A DNA stretch of 64,000 nucleotides, taken from assembly GCA_965203255.1 (NCBI GenBank), contig OZ241882.1, positions 992,001 through 1,056,000 on the forward strand, read 5' to 3'. The notes below the pieces were generated by a model. It was not told the origin of the DNA and ran no database searches. It worked only from the letters and a program-made list of their open reading frames with translations. This document shows positions 45,155-54,457 of the stretch, in pieces (the stretch's first letter is position 1; each line of letters opens with the position of its first letter). The stretch comes from JAPOUP01 sp965203255. GTDB taxonomy: Bacteria; Pseudomonadota; Alphaproteobacteria; Rhodobacterales; Rhodobacteraceae. Made by a program: the position numbers and the translations under genes.

Positions 45155-46900
45155 ATGACTGCGTATCTAGGAGTCGACTCATCTCTGACCGGTCGGCACT
45201 GGACCGGCCCTTCAATCGAATTGGAACGGAGCGGTGCGGCCATGGAACAGGCGACTGGGTTACCCCAGAGTGTCTGCGCAATTCTTGCACGAAGGGGAGT
45301 GGCGACGCAGGAAGCCGAGCACTTTCTCCTGCCGAAGTTACGCGACCTACTGCCTGATCCACTGGCACTACGCGACATGGATATAGCGGCCGACAGGTTG
45401 ATTGCAGCGGTCAACAGGCGTGAACGTATCGCGATCTTTGCTGACTACGACGTAGATGGCGGTGCTTCTGCGGCTCTCTTGATTTCATGGCTTCGCAAAC
45501 TGGGCTGTGGGGCCACTCTCTATGTCCCTGACCGCATAGATGAGGGATATGGCCTGAATGTGCCTGCCATCCAGACTCTGGCTCGGGACCACGACGTCAT
45601 CATCTGTGTCGATTGCGGCACGTTATCCCATGAACCGATCTCGGCGGTGGCGGATACAGATGTTCTGGTCATCGACCACCACCTAGGACTTGAAACCCTT
45701 CCACCTGCACTTGCGGTGGTGAATCCGAACCGGCAGGACGAATCTGGAGAACTCACGTATCTCTGCGCAGCAGGTGTGACGTTCCTGCTTCTGGTCGAAG
45801 CAAACCGACGACTACGCAAGCGAGGCGTTTCGGATCCCGACCTCATTGAATTCCTTGATCTTGTCGCACTTGCTACGGTCGCCGACGTGGTGCCGCTTGT
45901 AGGTGTCAATCGGGCATTTGTAAGGCAGGGACTGAAGGTCATGGCAGCCCGTCGGCGTCCCGGCCTGGTGGCACTTGCGGATATAGCAAGAATAGACTCC
46001 GCACCCAATCCCTATCATCTGGGCTTCCTGATCGGTCCTCGCATCAACGCTGGTGGCCGCATCGGAAAAGCCAATCTTGGCGCACGGGTGCTGTCGACCG
46101 ATGACCCACATGAAGCCGCCGCGCTTGCCCAGCGGCTGGACACGCTAAACTCCACACGTCGTGAAATTCAGGATCGCGTGTTCACGGCGGCACTTGAACA
46201 GGCGACCGAGCGTGGCCTTGACGGCCCACTTGTCTGGGCCGCGGGAGACGGCTGGCACCCGGGTGTCGCGGGGATCGTGGCCTCGCACCTTCAGGAAAAG
46301 ACAAACCGACCTGCGATCGTCATCGGACTTGATGGGGACTCCGGTAAGGGATCCGGTCGTTCAGTCAACGGAATTGATCTCGGCTTGGCCGTGCAGAGAG
46401 TGGTATCCGAGGGATTGCTTCTGAAGGGTGGCGGTCACCGGATGGCAGCAGGCCTGACTGTTGCGCGAAGTCAACTGGACGAAGCGATGGGTCGGCTCGG
46501 GGAACTGTTGGAAAGGCAGGGCGCAGCAGGATTTGGCCCAAAGGATCTTGTTCTGGACGCGATGCTGATGCCAGGTGGTGCCTCCGTGGAACTGATCGAA
46601 CAGATCGAGGACGCGGGTCCATTCGGGGCAGGAGCACCGGCGCCCCGTTTCGCATTTCCTTCGGTCAAGATCTCCTTCGCCAAGCGGGTCGGAGACCGGC
46701 ATCTCAAGCTCAGGGCCACCGACGGTCTTGGAGCCTCTGTCGACGCGATCGGATTTGGTGCCTACGACAGCGAGATCGGTCCTGCCCTGGAAACCCACCG
46801 AGGTGCGTTGTTCCATTTGGCGGGGCGTCTGGAGATCAATTCCTGGCAGGGACGCCAGACTTCCCAGCTGCGGCTGGAAGACGCCGCTCCCGCCGGTTGA
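45155..46900 (+). CDS. recJ: Single-stranded-DNA-specific exonuclease RecJ
   Basis: A 581-residue 5'-3' exonuclease of the DHH superfamily, acting in recombination and mismatch repair. FADYDVDGGASAALL (catalytic acids in DYDVDG, 97-102), CVDCGT, VIDHHLG (DHH at 174-176), GPRINAGGRIG, and the DHHA1 nucleotide loop KGSGRSV plus LLKGGGHRMAAGL are all present. A C-terminal OB-type domain follows (PRFAFPSVKISFAKRVGDRHLKL). In DYDVDGGASAA one residue differs from the more common DYDVDGxTSxA. The gene appears intact. Confidence 0.95.
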   Translation: MTAYLGVDSSLTGRHWTGPSIELERSGAAMEQATGLPQSVCAILARRGVATQEAEHFLLPKLRDLLPDPLALRDMDIAADRLIAAVNRRERIAIFADYDVDGGASAALLISWLRKLGCGATLYVPDRIDEGYGLNVPAIQTLARDHDVIICVDCGTLSHEPISAVADTDVLVIDHHLGLETLPPALAVVNPNRQDESGELTYLCAAGVTFLLLVEANRRLRKRGVSDPDLIEFLDLVALATVADVVPLVGVNRAFVRQGLKVMAARRRPGLVALADIARIDSAPNPYHLGFLIGPRINAGGRIGKANLGARVLSTDDPHEAAALAQRLDTLNSTRREIQDRVFTAALEQATERGLDGPLVWAAGDGWHPGVAGIVASHLQEKTNRPAIVIGLDGDSGKGSGRSVNGIDLGLAVQRVVSEGLLLKGGGHRMAAGLTVARSQLDEAMGRLGELLERQGAAGFGPKDLVLDAMLMPGGASVELIEQIEDAGPFGAGAPAPRFAFPSVKISFAKRVGDRHLKLRATDGLGASVDAIGFGAYDSEIGPALETHRGALFHLAGRLEINSWQGRQTSQLRLEDAAPAG

Positions 46901-46976
46901 AATTTCGCGTCAGTCAGGGCACATTGGACTTGCAATCCCATGAACCATACGTAAACAGGTTCGCAAGCTTTGCGAC

Positions 46977-47051
46977 GGCCCGTTCGTCTATCGGTTAGGA
47001 CGCCAGGTTTTCAACCTGGAAAGAGGGGTTCGATTCCCCTACGGGCTGCCA
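46977..47051 (+). tRNA. tRNA-Glu (anticodon TTC)
   Basis: 75 bases including encoded CCA. The acceptor stem is GGCCCGT / ACGGGCT (one G-T pair), followed by discriminator G. The anticodon stem CCAGG / CCTGG holds the loop TTTTCAA with anticodon TTC. The T-arm is GGGGTTCGATTCCCC. Placed directly after recJ, as in several Rhodobacterales. No integrase is adjacent. Confidence 0.96.
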
Positions 47052-47162
47052 GTCACTTTCCGTGCCCTACCGGCTTGAAGATGCGAGCGGATCAACGTCC
47101 ATTTGTGTTGTTGAGGATTGTCGCTCCTTACCGCATCGGGAAACAGGCGCGGTTTCCGCCGT

Positions 47163-49583
47163 TCAGACCGTGAGGGCGGAGGAGCGCATTGAAAGCCCGC
47201 CCGGATCATATGGCGACGGGTCGATCACGCGTGCGGACTTCTCGACCCCAACGATATGGGTCCTGACTTCGGTACCTGTCCTGGCAACCGACCGGTCTAC
47301 AAGCGCCATAGCCAGGGATTTGCCGACCGTATGGCCAAAACCGCCCGAAGTAACGAATCCGATCCGCCGACCATCTTTCCAGACGGGTTCGAATCCGCTG
47401 GCATCGGCGTCGTCCGCTTCGACTTCAAGCGTGACCAGGACCTGCGATGGACCGTCACCACTCCGCTCACGCAATGCAGCTTCCCGGCCGACAAAATCAC
47501 CCTTGTCCCATGCGATCCAGCGATCCAACCCCGTCATGCCGGGCGTGTATCCTTGCGTGAATTCCGTTGACCAGATGCCGAAGCTCTTTTCGAGCCGCAA
47601 GGAGAGTATCGCGTTGACGCCGATCTCGCGCATGCCGAGGTTGGCCCCGGCTTCCAGCAATGTCTTCCGCAACGCGATGTGTTCCGCCGCCCTGCAGTGG
47701 ATTTCGTAACCCAGCTCACCAGCCACAGAAATCCGCCCGACTCTAGCACGTGCCAGACCAATATCAAAGCTGCCACAGCCCATGAAGGAGAGATCCGCGA
47801 GCGGGCCATCCGACAGCTTTTCAAGCACCTGCAGGGAATTTGGGCCTGAGACCGAAAATCCGACCACTTCATCCGAAATATCGCGAATCTCAACCCCGTC
47901 CTGCAGGCAATCCGCGAACCAGCGCATATGCCATTCCCGCAGGTAATAGCTGCCCATGACCCACCATGTGCCATCGCCCCAGTTGAATACTGTCAGGTCT
48001 CCCTTGAGCTTGCCGGTCTGGCTCAACATGGGGGCGAGCCGCGCCCGTCCGGTACCGGGAAGCCGTGAAGCCATGACCCGGTCCAGCCAATCCGCCGCAG
48101 CTGGACCACCAATCTCGAACCGGGAAAACCCGGAGATATCCAGCAAACCGACGGCTTCGCGCACGGCCTTACATTCATCAGCCACGATCGGAAATGCGTT
48201 TGACCGCTTCAATGTCGGGATCTCCTCGAATCCCTCTGGCGCGAAATAAAGAGGCACTTCCAGACCGTAGCTGACGCCCCAGCGGGCACCTGCCGCTGTC
48301 ATTTCGGAATAGGCCGGAGCCATACGCAATGGCCGGCCCGCCGGAAGTTGCTCGTTGGGATACGTCATCACGAAACGACGGGAATAGAATTGTCCGGTGG
48401 TTTCCTTGATGAATTGCCTGTTGCCCGCGTAATCGCCGTAACGAGCGACGTCCATGCCGAAGACATCGGCCTCCGGCTCGCCGTAGATCATCCATTCCGC
48501 CAGCGACTTGCCAACGCCTCCACCCTGCAGGAACCCTGCCATCACAGCGCAGGCGCACCAATAGCCAGGTTTGCCGCGAACCGGTCCAACCAGCGGGTTA
48601 CCGTCGGGAGAAAAAGTGAACGCTCCATTGACCCATGTCTTGATGCCAGCTCGCTGAAGAACCGGATAACGTTCAAAGCCAAGCGTCAGTTCATGCTCAA
48701 TCCGGTCCGGATCCTCCTGCTGCAATTCCAAACCGTAATGCCATGGTGCACCGTCCATCATCCAATGCTGGTGGTTGATCTCGTAGATACCCAACAACAT
48801 TCCGTTCTGGTCCTGACGCATGTAGGTGAACCCTTCCAGATCCACGACCAGAGGCAGCTCCCTGTCCAACGCTTCAACCTCCGGGATCGACTCTGTGACA
48901 AGGTAGTGATGGTTGAGCGGAGAAACCGGCAGTTCGATGCCGGCCATCCGTCCCACCTGCTTTGCCCAGAGCCCTGCCGCGTTGACGACTTGATTGCAGG
49001 TTACCGTGCCCTTCTCGGTGACCACACGCCACCCATCAGGCTGCTGGTGCAATTCCAGCACTCGGTTGTGCTCAACGATTTCGGCCCCGAGTTTTTTCGC
49101 CGCACCCGCATAGGCATGAACTGTACCCGTTGTGTCGATGTAGCCTTCGCGCTCGGCCCACATTCCACCCAGAATTCCATCCGTGGAAATCACCGGGCAG
49201 TGTTTCCCGGTCTCTTCGGGCGTGATCAGGTGTACATCCTCGATGCCGATTGACTGAAACACCCGGTAGGCCGATTGCAGCCATTCCCAGCGATCCGGCG
49301 TGCCTGCAAGCGTCATGCCACCGGTCATGTGCATTCCAACCGACTGGCCGGATTCTTTCTCTATCTCGGACAGCAGGTCGATGGTGTAGGCCTGCAGGGA
49401 AGCGATGTTCGGATTGGCGTTCAACGCGTGAAATCCACCAGCGGCATGCCATGACGAACCCGCCGTCAATACCGAACGTTCGATCAGGCAAACGTCCTTC
49501 CACCCAAACTTGGCAAGGTGATAGAGGACCGATGCGCCCACGACACCTCCGCCGATAACCACAACCCTATAGCTGGATTTCAC
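47163..49583 (-). CDS. Dimethylglycine/sarcosine dehydrogenase-type FAD enzyme with GcvT domain
   Basis: 806 residues. The start is GTG 49583, seven bases after AAAGGAAC. The FAD loop is RVVVIGGGVVGASVLYHLA at the N-terminus, then SSWHAAGGFHAL, where the family places covalently bound FAD. The middle has the FAO_M-type region, and the C-terminal half is a folate-binding GcvT domain (LLDISGFSRFEIGGPAAADW, GYTPGMTGLDRWIAWDKGDF). Oxidatively demethylates N-methyl-glycines or betaines and passes the C1 unit to tetrahydrofolate. IS630 B lies 61 bases upstream of the start, so the native promoter is probably cut off. Confidence 0.9.
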   Translation of the reverse strand: MKSSYRVVVIGGGVVGASVLYHLAKFGWKDVCLIERSVLTAGSSWHAAGGFHALNANPNIASLQAYTIDLLSEIEKESGQSVGMHMTGGMTLAGTPDRWEWLQSAYRVFQSIGIEDVHLITPEETGKHCPVISTDGILGGMWAEREGYIDTTGTVHAYAGAAKKLGAEIVEHNRVLELHQQPDGWRVVTEKGTVTCNQVVNAAGLWAKQVGRMAGIELPVSPLNHHYLVTESIPEVEALDRELPLVVDLEGFTYMRQDQNGMLLGIYEINHQHWMMDGAPWHYGLELQQEDPDRIEHELTLGFERYPVLQRAGIKTWVNGAFTFSPDGNPLVGPVRGKPGYWCACAVMAGFLQGGGVGKSLAEWMIYGEPEADVFGMDVARYGDYAGNRQFIKETTGQFYSRRFVMTYPNEQLPAGRPLRMAPAYSEMTAAGARWGVSYGLEVPLYFAPEGFEEIPTLKRSNAFPIVADECKAVREAVGLLDISGFSRFEIGGPAAADWLDRVMASRLPGTGRARLAPMLSQTGKLKGDLTVFNWGDGTWWVMGSYYLREWHMRWFADCLQDGVEIRDISDEVVGFSVSGPNSLQVLEKLSDGPLADLSFMGCGSFDIGLARARVGRISVAGELGYEIHCRAAEHIALRKTLLEAGANLGMREIGVNAILSLRLEKSFGIWSTEFTQGYTPGMTGLDRWIAWDKGDFVGREAALRERSGDGPSQVLVTLEVEADDADASGFEPVWKDGRRIGFVTSGGFGHTVGKSLAMALVDRSVARTGTEVRTHIVGVEKSARVIDPSPYDPGGLSMRSSALTV

Positions 49584-49644
49584 GGCAGTTCCTTTCCACT
49601 GACATCCTTGCCCGGACGCTAATGTGAGTGAATATTGGTGTCTA

Positions 49645-50891
49645 GTGTTTTGCGAAAAACAAAAGATTACATTTCTCATGCCGTATTCCCAGCCGCCGCC
49701 ATCTCCTGGAGCCTGCGGTGCCCGCGCTTCCACGACGCCACGAGATCCTCCGGATTCCGGCTCCAGCGGAACGGGCGGGCGTCGCTGGCGTTGTGGTGCT
49801 CGATGTAGCCCTCGATCGCCGCGACGCAGTCGTCGAGCGAGTCGAAGACGGCGTCCTTCAGCCGCTGCCTCGTCAGCTCCGGGAAGAAGCCCTCGACGGC
49901 GTTCATCCACGACGCCGATGTCGGGGTGAAATGGAAGGTCCAGTCGGGACGGTCCCTCAGCCATTCGTGGACCTCGGCGGACTTATGGGAGGACACGTTG
50001 TCGAGGATGACGTGCACCGGGGTGCCCGGCTCGATCCCTTCGGCGACATGGTCGAGGAAGGCGGTGAACTCCGCCGACCGGTGCCGCTCCACCGTCTGCC
50101 CGACCACCCTGCCTGTCGCGACGTCGAGGGCCGCCAGCAGGCAGGTGGTGCCGTTGCGCCTGCAGTCGCGCGTCCTGGTCTCCGCATGCCCCGGCTTCAT
50201 CGGGAGGGGCCTCTGGGTCCGCCCAAGTGCCTGAATCTGCGTCTTTCCGTCAACCGAGAGGACCACCGCATGGTCCGGCGGGTCGACATACAGGCCCACG
50301 ACGTCGCGGACCTTGAGCTCGAACCGCGGGTCGCGGGAGACCTTGAACGTCCTGACCTGGTGCGACCTGAGCCCGTTGCGCTTCAGGATGTTGTGCACGT
50401 TCGTGGCGGTCAGCGCCAGCCTCCTCGCCAGCGCCCGCAGTGTCCAGTGCCGGGCGTGCGGGGGCGGTGGCGACATCGCCAGGGCGACCACGGCCCTCAC
50501 CGTTCCGTCCGGGGTCGGCTCCAGTCCCGGAGGGCGGGTCGCGTCCCGCAGCAGCCCGTCCACGCCCCGCCCAGGGAAGCGGTCCCACCAGCGCTCCACG
50601 GTCGACCGGCACTTTCCGGTCCGCCGGATGGCCTCCGCGGCGCTGCGCCCCGACCCGAGGCCGGGGATGATCCGGGCGCGCCAGACGTGCTTCTGGATGC
50701 TCCGCCGGTCCTTCGCGATCCTTTCGAGGCGTTCGCGGTCGCCGTCCGAAAGCCTGATTTCCTGTCTCTTCGGTTTCCTGCCCATTGCCCTGCCTGCTGT
50801 CTCTATGGTTGTTACGGGGCCGCCTGACGGCGACAGGAAGACAGTGGCAGGCTTCACGGACAAATGCAAGCATTTGTTTCTTACAATCCAC
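49645..50891 (-). mobile_element. IS630-family element B
   Basis: 1247 bp with imperfect terminal inverted repeats (GTGTTTTGCGAAAAACAAA against GTGGATTGTAAGAAACAAA) and TA duplicated within CTAG on both sides (49642-49645, 50891-50894). The transposase is intact. It is inserted in front of the dimethylglycine dehydrogenase gene and reads in the same direction. Confidence 0.88.
49676..50785 (-). CDS. IS630-family transposase B (intact)
   Basis: 369 residues from MGRKPKRQEIRLSDGDRERL. The N-terminal region has helix-turn-helix segments (SAAEAIRRTGKCRSTVERWW). The DDE/DDD catalytic residues fit Asp179 (LSVDGKTQ), Asp262 (VILDNVSSH) and Glu298 (MNAVEGFF). It is a different lineage from transposases A and C in this window. 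Reading continues only 31 bases from the element's left end. Confidence 0.93.
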   Translation of the reverse strand: MGRKPKRQEIRLSDGDRERLERIAKDRRSIQKHVWRARIIPGLGSGRSAAEAIRRTGKCRSTVERWWDRFPGRGVDGLLRDATRPPGLEPTPDGTVRAVVALAMSPPPPHARHWTLRALARRLALTATNVHNILKRNGLRSHQVRTFKVSRDPRFELKVRDVVGLYVDPPDHAVVLSVDGKTQIQALGRTQRPLPMKPGHAETRTRDCRRNGTTCLLAALDVATGRVVGQTVERHRSAEFTAFLDHVAEGIEPGTPVHVILDNVSSHKSAEVHEWLRDRPDWTFHFTPTSASWMNAVEGFFPELTRQRLKDAVFDSLDDCVAAIEGYIEHHNASDARPFRWSRNPEDLVASWKRGHRRLQEMAAAGNTA

Positions 50892-50958
50892 TAGACAGAT
50901 TTTTCCCGAGCGAAAAGGGCGAGCCCGCATACGGGAAGATCCTGTCGAGATGCCAGAT

Positions 50959-52015
50959 CCCACTTCCAATCCGAGGTGCAACACCCGCCATCTCCGCAGC
51001 TTGGGCATAGCCGGGCGGAGGAAATGGTCTGGTGGCGAGATTTCCGGCTCTCGGGCACCGGCGATCCGGATCAAAGACGGCTCAGGCCCCATCTGGACGG
51101 AGCGAATCCTTGTTTCCCGGGTGGTGCAACGCCCTGCGAATTCCCGTCCGCCCTACTCCGGTGCCTCCATTCGCCAGGGCGGGAGCGGGGTGGGCCGCGT
51201 GGAACACCTCCGCGGTGCGCACGTTCATCCGGTCCCGCACCGACCCGTCCGTGTGACCGGTCGGCCTCCGCTCCGGAGGTGGCGGGGCGTCGCGAAAAGG
51301 AACGCTGCCTGAAGCGCCTTTGCCACCCGCGCATGGCCTGGCAACAAGCCCAAACCTATATATGTCATATGTGGTTCGGTTGGTGTACATGGCGGCGCAT
51401 GCAGGTCGGTCTCCGCCATTTCGGTTCACCTAGGTCCTTCCTGCCGGCGGCAACAGCCGTCATGCCCTTTCCCGCGAACTGTGCCCGCCGACGCTGGCGG
51501 AGCGCGTGGGGTCCGGTCTCCCGCAGGCCCGCGTCGGGCTTGATCCGTCCGCAGCGCCCAGCGGGAGAGGGAGGGAATGGAAATCTGTATATCGTAGTAA
51601 CGACATGGCTAACGCAACATGGTCGGAATTTTGTGCATGAGTTTGATGTACTTGAACGCCAGAATCGCCTAACCGAATGCCAGTGCTCCGGACTCCAGTC
51701 CTCCACATGCGCCCGACGCCCAGACGTCATCCCGTCTGGAATCGGAGAAGCCCTGTTCCGCGCATGGCCGTGGCGGAAGCCCTTCGGCGTGGCAGTCTCC
51801 CCTGCCCGGTCACAGAGACCGTCGACGCCTACTGGCCGATTGGCGTCATCATGCGCTCGGGAAACAGGGCGCTACCACGTCGTATGTCCATGAAGTCGGA
51901 AAAACTGGGGATGTGGCTGTGGACATCCGGAACCGGGAACAATCCAAAAAATGCCGATTCCGTACTTGGTCCCCGATATGGATGCTGTGGTATTGCACCT
52001 CAGAATGGAACGGGG
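50959..52015 (-). mobile_element. Heavily decayed IS30-family copy
   Basis: Left end CCCACTTCCAATCCGAGGTG and right end TTGCACCTCAGAATGGAACGGGG match the other IS30 copies with many substitutions. Inside, GGCAGTCTCCCCTGCCCGGTCACAG and the region before it align to the transposase start of copy 3. It is ~1.06 kb with several internal deletions and no open transposase frame. The oldest copy in the window. Confidence 0.75.
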
Positions 52016-52137
52016 AAATTAAATTGGGGTTGTCATCTAGGCTGAATGGTGGGCGCTTCGACCACTAGGAACCAATTGGACCACAAGGGACTGACTGCGA
52101 TCTCTCCGCTCGGTTTTGGAGAACCATCTGTCAAGGA

Positions 52138-52165
52138 TGACGGCGTTGCCAAAGCAGCGCCGTCA
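52138..52165 (-). terminator. Hairpin after the sugar-binding protein gene
   Basis: TGACGGCGTTGC and GCAGCGCCGTCA form a 12-bp stem (one G-T pair) with loop CAAA, 21 bases beyond the stop at 52187 on the minus strand. The following U-tract is poor. Likely transcript end of the ABC/iol operon. Confidence 0.6.
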
Positions 52166-52784
52166 AGCATCTCTTTCGGCCTGATCTTACTGCACGCAGG
52201 TATCAATGTTATCGTTGTTGCAGACATCAAGACCAGTGTAGATCGGATCGTCGACCGACTTGCCCTCAACGATGTCCTTGAGGACATACATGGCCTTGTA
52301 GCCCATCTCGTATGGACGCTGTCCAACGAGGCCGTTGCCTAGGCCGTCTTTGGTTTGCTCGATTTGCATCGGCAAGGTGTCCGCCACGACGATGGTCAGT
52401 TCACCCGCAGCCATCTTGGCTTTGTAAGGTTCAGCAGCCTGACGGTATGCGTTGTCATACCACTGGGTGAAAGCACCGGTAGAAAGGAATGCGGTCAAAT
52501 CAGCGTTCGCTGCCAGAATGTCGGTCATGCCCTGAACAGCAACGTTTCCGTCGTCATTCGTAATCAGCGGGCAGCCCGCAATCTCCGTCCAACCGCCTTC
52601 ACCTGAGACAGCCTTGCCCGGAGGAGCGCCAGTATCCATTCCGGCTAGCGTGTCACGCGCACCTTTCAGGCGCTCGTTATGATTCGCCGCCGCAGCGCCT
52701 CCAGTCTGCAGGCAAATAGTCCCGCCATCTGGATGGCGGGCCTGAACCAGCTTTGCCAAGTTTACGCCAATGTCGTAGTTGTTA

Positions 52785-54034
52785 TACTTGGTGAACTGAC
52801 TTCGACCGCATTCCAAGGCATGATTCGTCCGCCGCCGCATCTTCGGATGCACCGGGTCCGGCGTGTCGGCGACTATCCGACAAGCCGATGCCGGTCATGG
52901 GTGATGATCCGGAAGTTGTCGGTGACGGATTCCGTGATCGCCTCCCATTCGTTGGGCAGCGTTTCGTTGAAGAATGCGAAGATCGCTTCGGTGAACTGGC
53001 GGAAGTCCGCATGGAAGCGGTTGTGCGTCACGTGGCGGTGCATGACGCCCCACAAACGCTCGATGGGGTTCAGGTGCGGCGCATAGGGTGGCAGGAAGTG
53101 CAGCCGGATGCGGCGCCCCGGCCGCTCCAGGAACGGCTTGAGCGCCTTCGCGTGATGGTAGCGGGCGTTGTCCAGGAAGACATGGATCACCCGGCTGTCG
53201 GGATGGGCGCGCTCCAGCTTCCTCAGAAGCCGCAGGCTCGTCCCGGCATCGATCCTCTCGCCCTCCACCAGCGTGAGCCTCATCGTCTCCAGGTCCAGCG
53301 CCCCGTGCAGGTTCAGGCGCCGCCGGCCGGTCGTCGACCTGATGGCGGGCCTGTCCTCGCGGACGAACCAGCCATGCGCCGGCCGGCCTTGCCATTCGGG
53401 GTGGACCGCGTCGGCGAAGACGACCGTCTCGTCGGGGAGCAGCCCGCGCATCAGTTGCTCGTAGCGCCGGATGAAGGCTTCCTGGGCTTCCCTGTCGGCC
53501 TGCCTCGGAAGCGGTTTCGGCTTGATGTACTCGAATCCCAGCCTGTGCATCAGCTTGATCGCGCCGCCGCGGGTGTATTCGACGCCGTGGCGCTGCAGGA
53601 TGGCGGCCCGGACCTCGTTGGTGTCACGCGGCGGGCTGTCCCGGAACATCGCCCTGAGCGAGGCCTCCTGGCCCCGGGTCAGCTTGCCCTCCCGTTCCGG
53701 ATACGCCGCCGGGTCCAACGAGGCGAGGCCCGTCCTGCGGAACTCCCGCAGCCAGCCGCGCACCGTGTCGGGGTCGAGATGGAGAATCCGGCAGACGAGG
53801 CGGACGCTGTTCCCGTCGTCAAGCGCAACGAGCGCGTTCGCGCGCCGCACCTTGAGCGCCGCAACCTTGCGCCCGCGCATGACCGCAAGAAGCGCATCGC
53901 GCTCCGCGGATGTCAGGATGGAACCGGCCCCGGACATGACGTCTGTCAATGATGTTCACTGCTCGTTTTGACGGACATCTGGAACGTTCCGCGAATCATG
54001 TCAACCCGCAAGGGCGAATTCAGGACTCCGAGTA
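52785..54034 (-). mobile_element. IS630-family element C1
   Basis: 1250 bp. Ends TACTTGGTGAACTGACTTCG and (complement) TACTCGGAGTCCTGAATTCG are inverted repeats, flanked by TA (52783-52784, 54035-54036). The transposase product is identical to that of C2 at 62499-63748, and the element has the same length in the opposite orientation. Confidence 0.95.
52873..53937 (-). CDS. IS630-family transposase C1 (intact)
   Basis: 354 residues from MSGAGSILTSAERDALLAVM; a TTG four codons upstream is the alternative start. The helix-turn-helix is LVCRILHLDPDTVRGWLREF. A second winged segment is VEYTRGGAIKLMHRLGFEYI. Catalytic residues fit Asp176 (VFADAVHP), Asp256 (VFLDNARYH) and Glu293 (LNPIERLWG). It is identical in protein sequence to the copy at 62596. 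Probably active. Confidence 0.94.
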   Translation of the reverse strand: MSGAGSILTSAERDALLAVMRGRKVAALKVRRANALVALDDGNSVRLVCRILHLDPDTVRGWLREFRRTGLASLDPAAYPEREGKLTRGQEASLRAMFRDSPPRDTNEVRAAILQRHGVEYTRGGAIKLMHRLGFEYIKPKPLPRQADREAQEAFIRRYEQLMRGLLPDETVVFADAVHPEWQGRPAHGWFVREDRPAIRSTTGRRRLNLHGALDLETMRLTLVEGERIDAGTSLRLLRKLERAHPDSRVIHVFLDNARYHHAKALKPFLERPGRRIRLHFLPPYAPHLNPIERLWGVMHRHVTHNRFHADFRQFTEAIFAFFNETLPNEWEAITESVTDNFRIITHDRHRLVG

Positions 54035-54457
54035 TAGTACCGACATATGTCGTCCGCAAGCCTGCGTCTTCAGGCAGTAGATCCGAATCCCATGTCATCA
54101 CAGGAATGCCTTCAGCGACTGCAGCCTCCAGCACTTTGCCCATCGCGGGAGCGTTGGACGGTGCCACCGCGATACCGTCGATGCCCTTTGTGATTAGGTC
54201 CTGCACGATCTGAATCTGCTCAAGCTCCGTGTGCTCGCCGGGGCCGATATACTCGCAGGTTACGTCTGCCAGTTCTTCCTGAGCTTGATAGCAGCCGTCG
54301 CGCGCCAGATCGAAGAAAGGGTTGTTCATTGCTTTGGGCACTAGAGCGAAAGTGTATTCGGCCGAAGCCATCGCTGGCACCAGAGCGGCCAAAGCGGTTA
54401 CAGCTATGAGTCTCTTCATTGTAAACCTCCACGAGAATTGAAGAGTTGGATTTGGGG

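Larger units (their letters stand above)
52187..54419 (-). pseudogene. Sugar ABC transporter substrate-binding protein, split by IS630 C1
   Basis: Two parts, 54037-54419 and 52187-52784, join in frame once the element and one TA are removed: TTYVGT meets NNYDIGVNLAKLVQ, giving 326 residues. The N-terminus MKRLIAVTALAALVPAMASA is a signal peptide behind GGAGG. The mature part (YTFALVPKAMNNPFFDLARDG, GIDGIAVAPSNAPAM) is the ribose/inositol (RbsB-like) periplasmic fold. It heads the ABC importer operon (permease, ATPase follow in the usual direction upstream on this map). As it stands the importer has no functional binding protein here. Confidence 0.9.

Noticed and set aside
46977..47162. Integration site at the tRNA-Glu gene
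   Set aside because: No integrase, no duplicated tRNA 3' end and no foreign block follow; the next gene is an ordinary metabolic gene.
52888..53952. 354-residue plus-strand frame opposite IS630 C1 (and the same at 62581-63645)
   Set aside because: Exact antisense shadow of the transposase, with no family resemblance.
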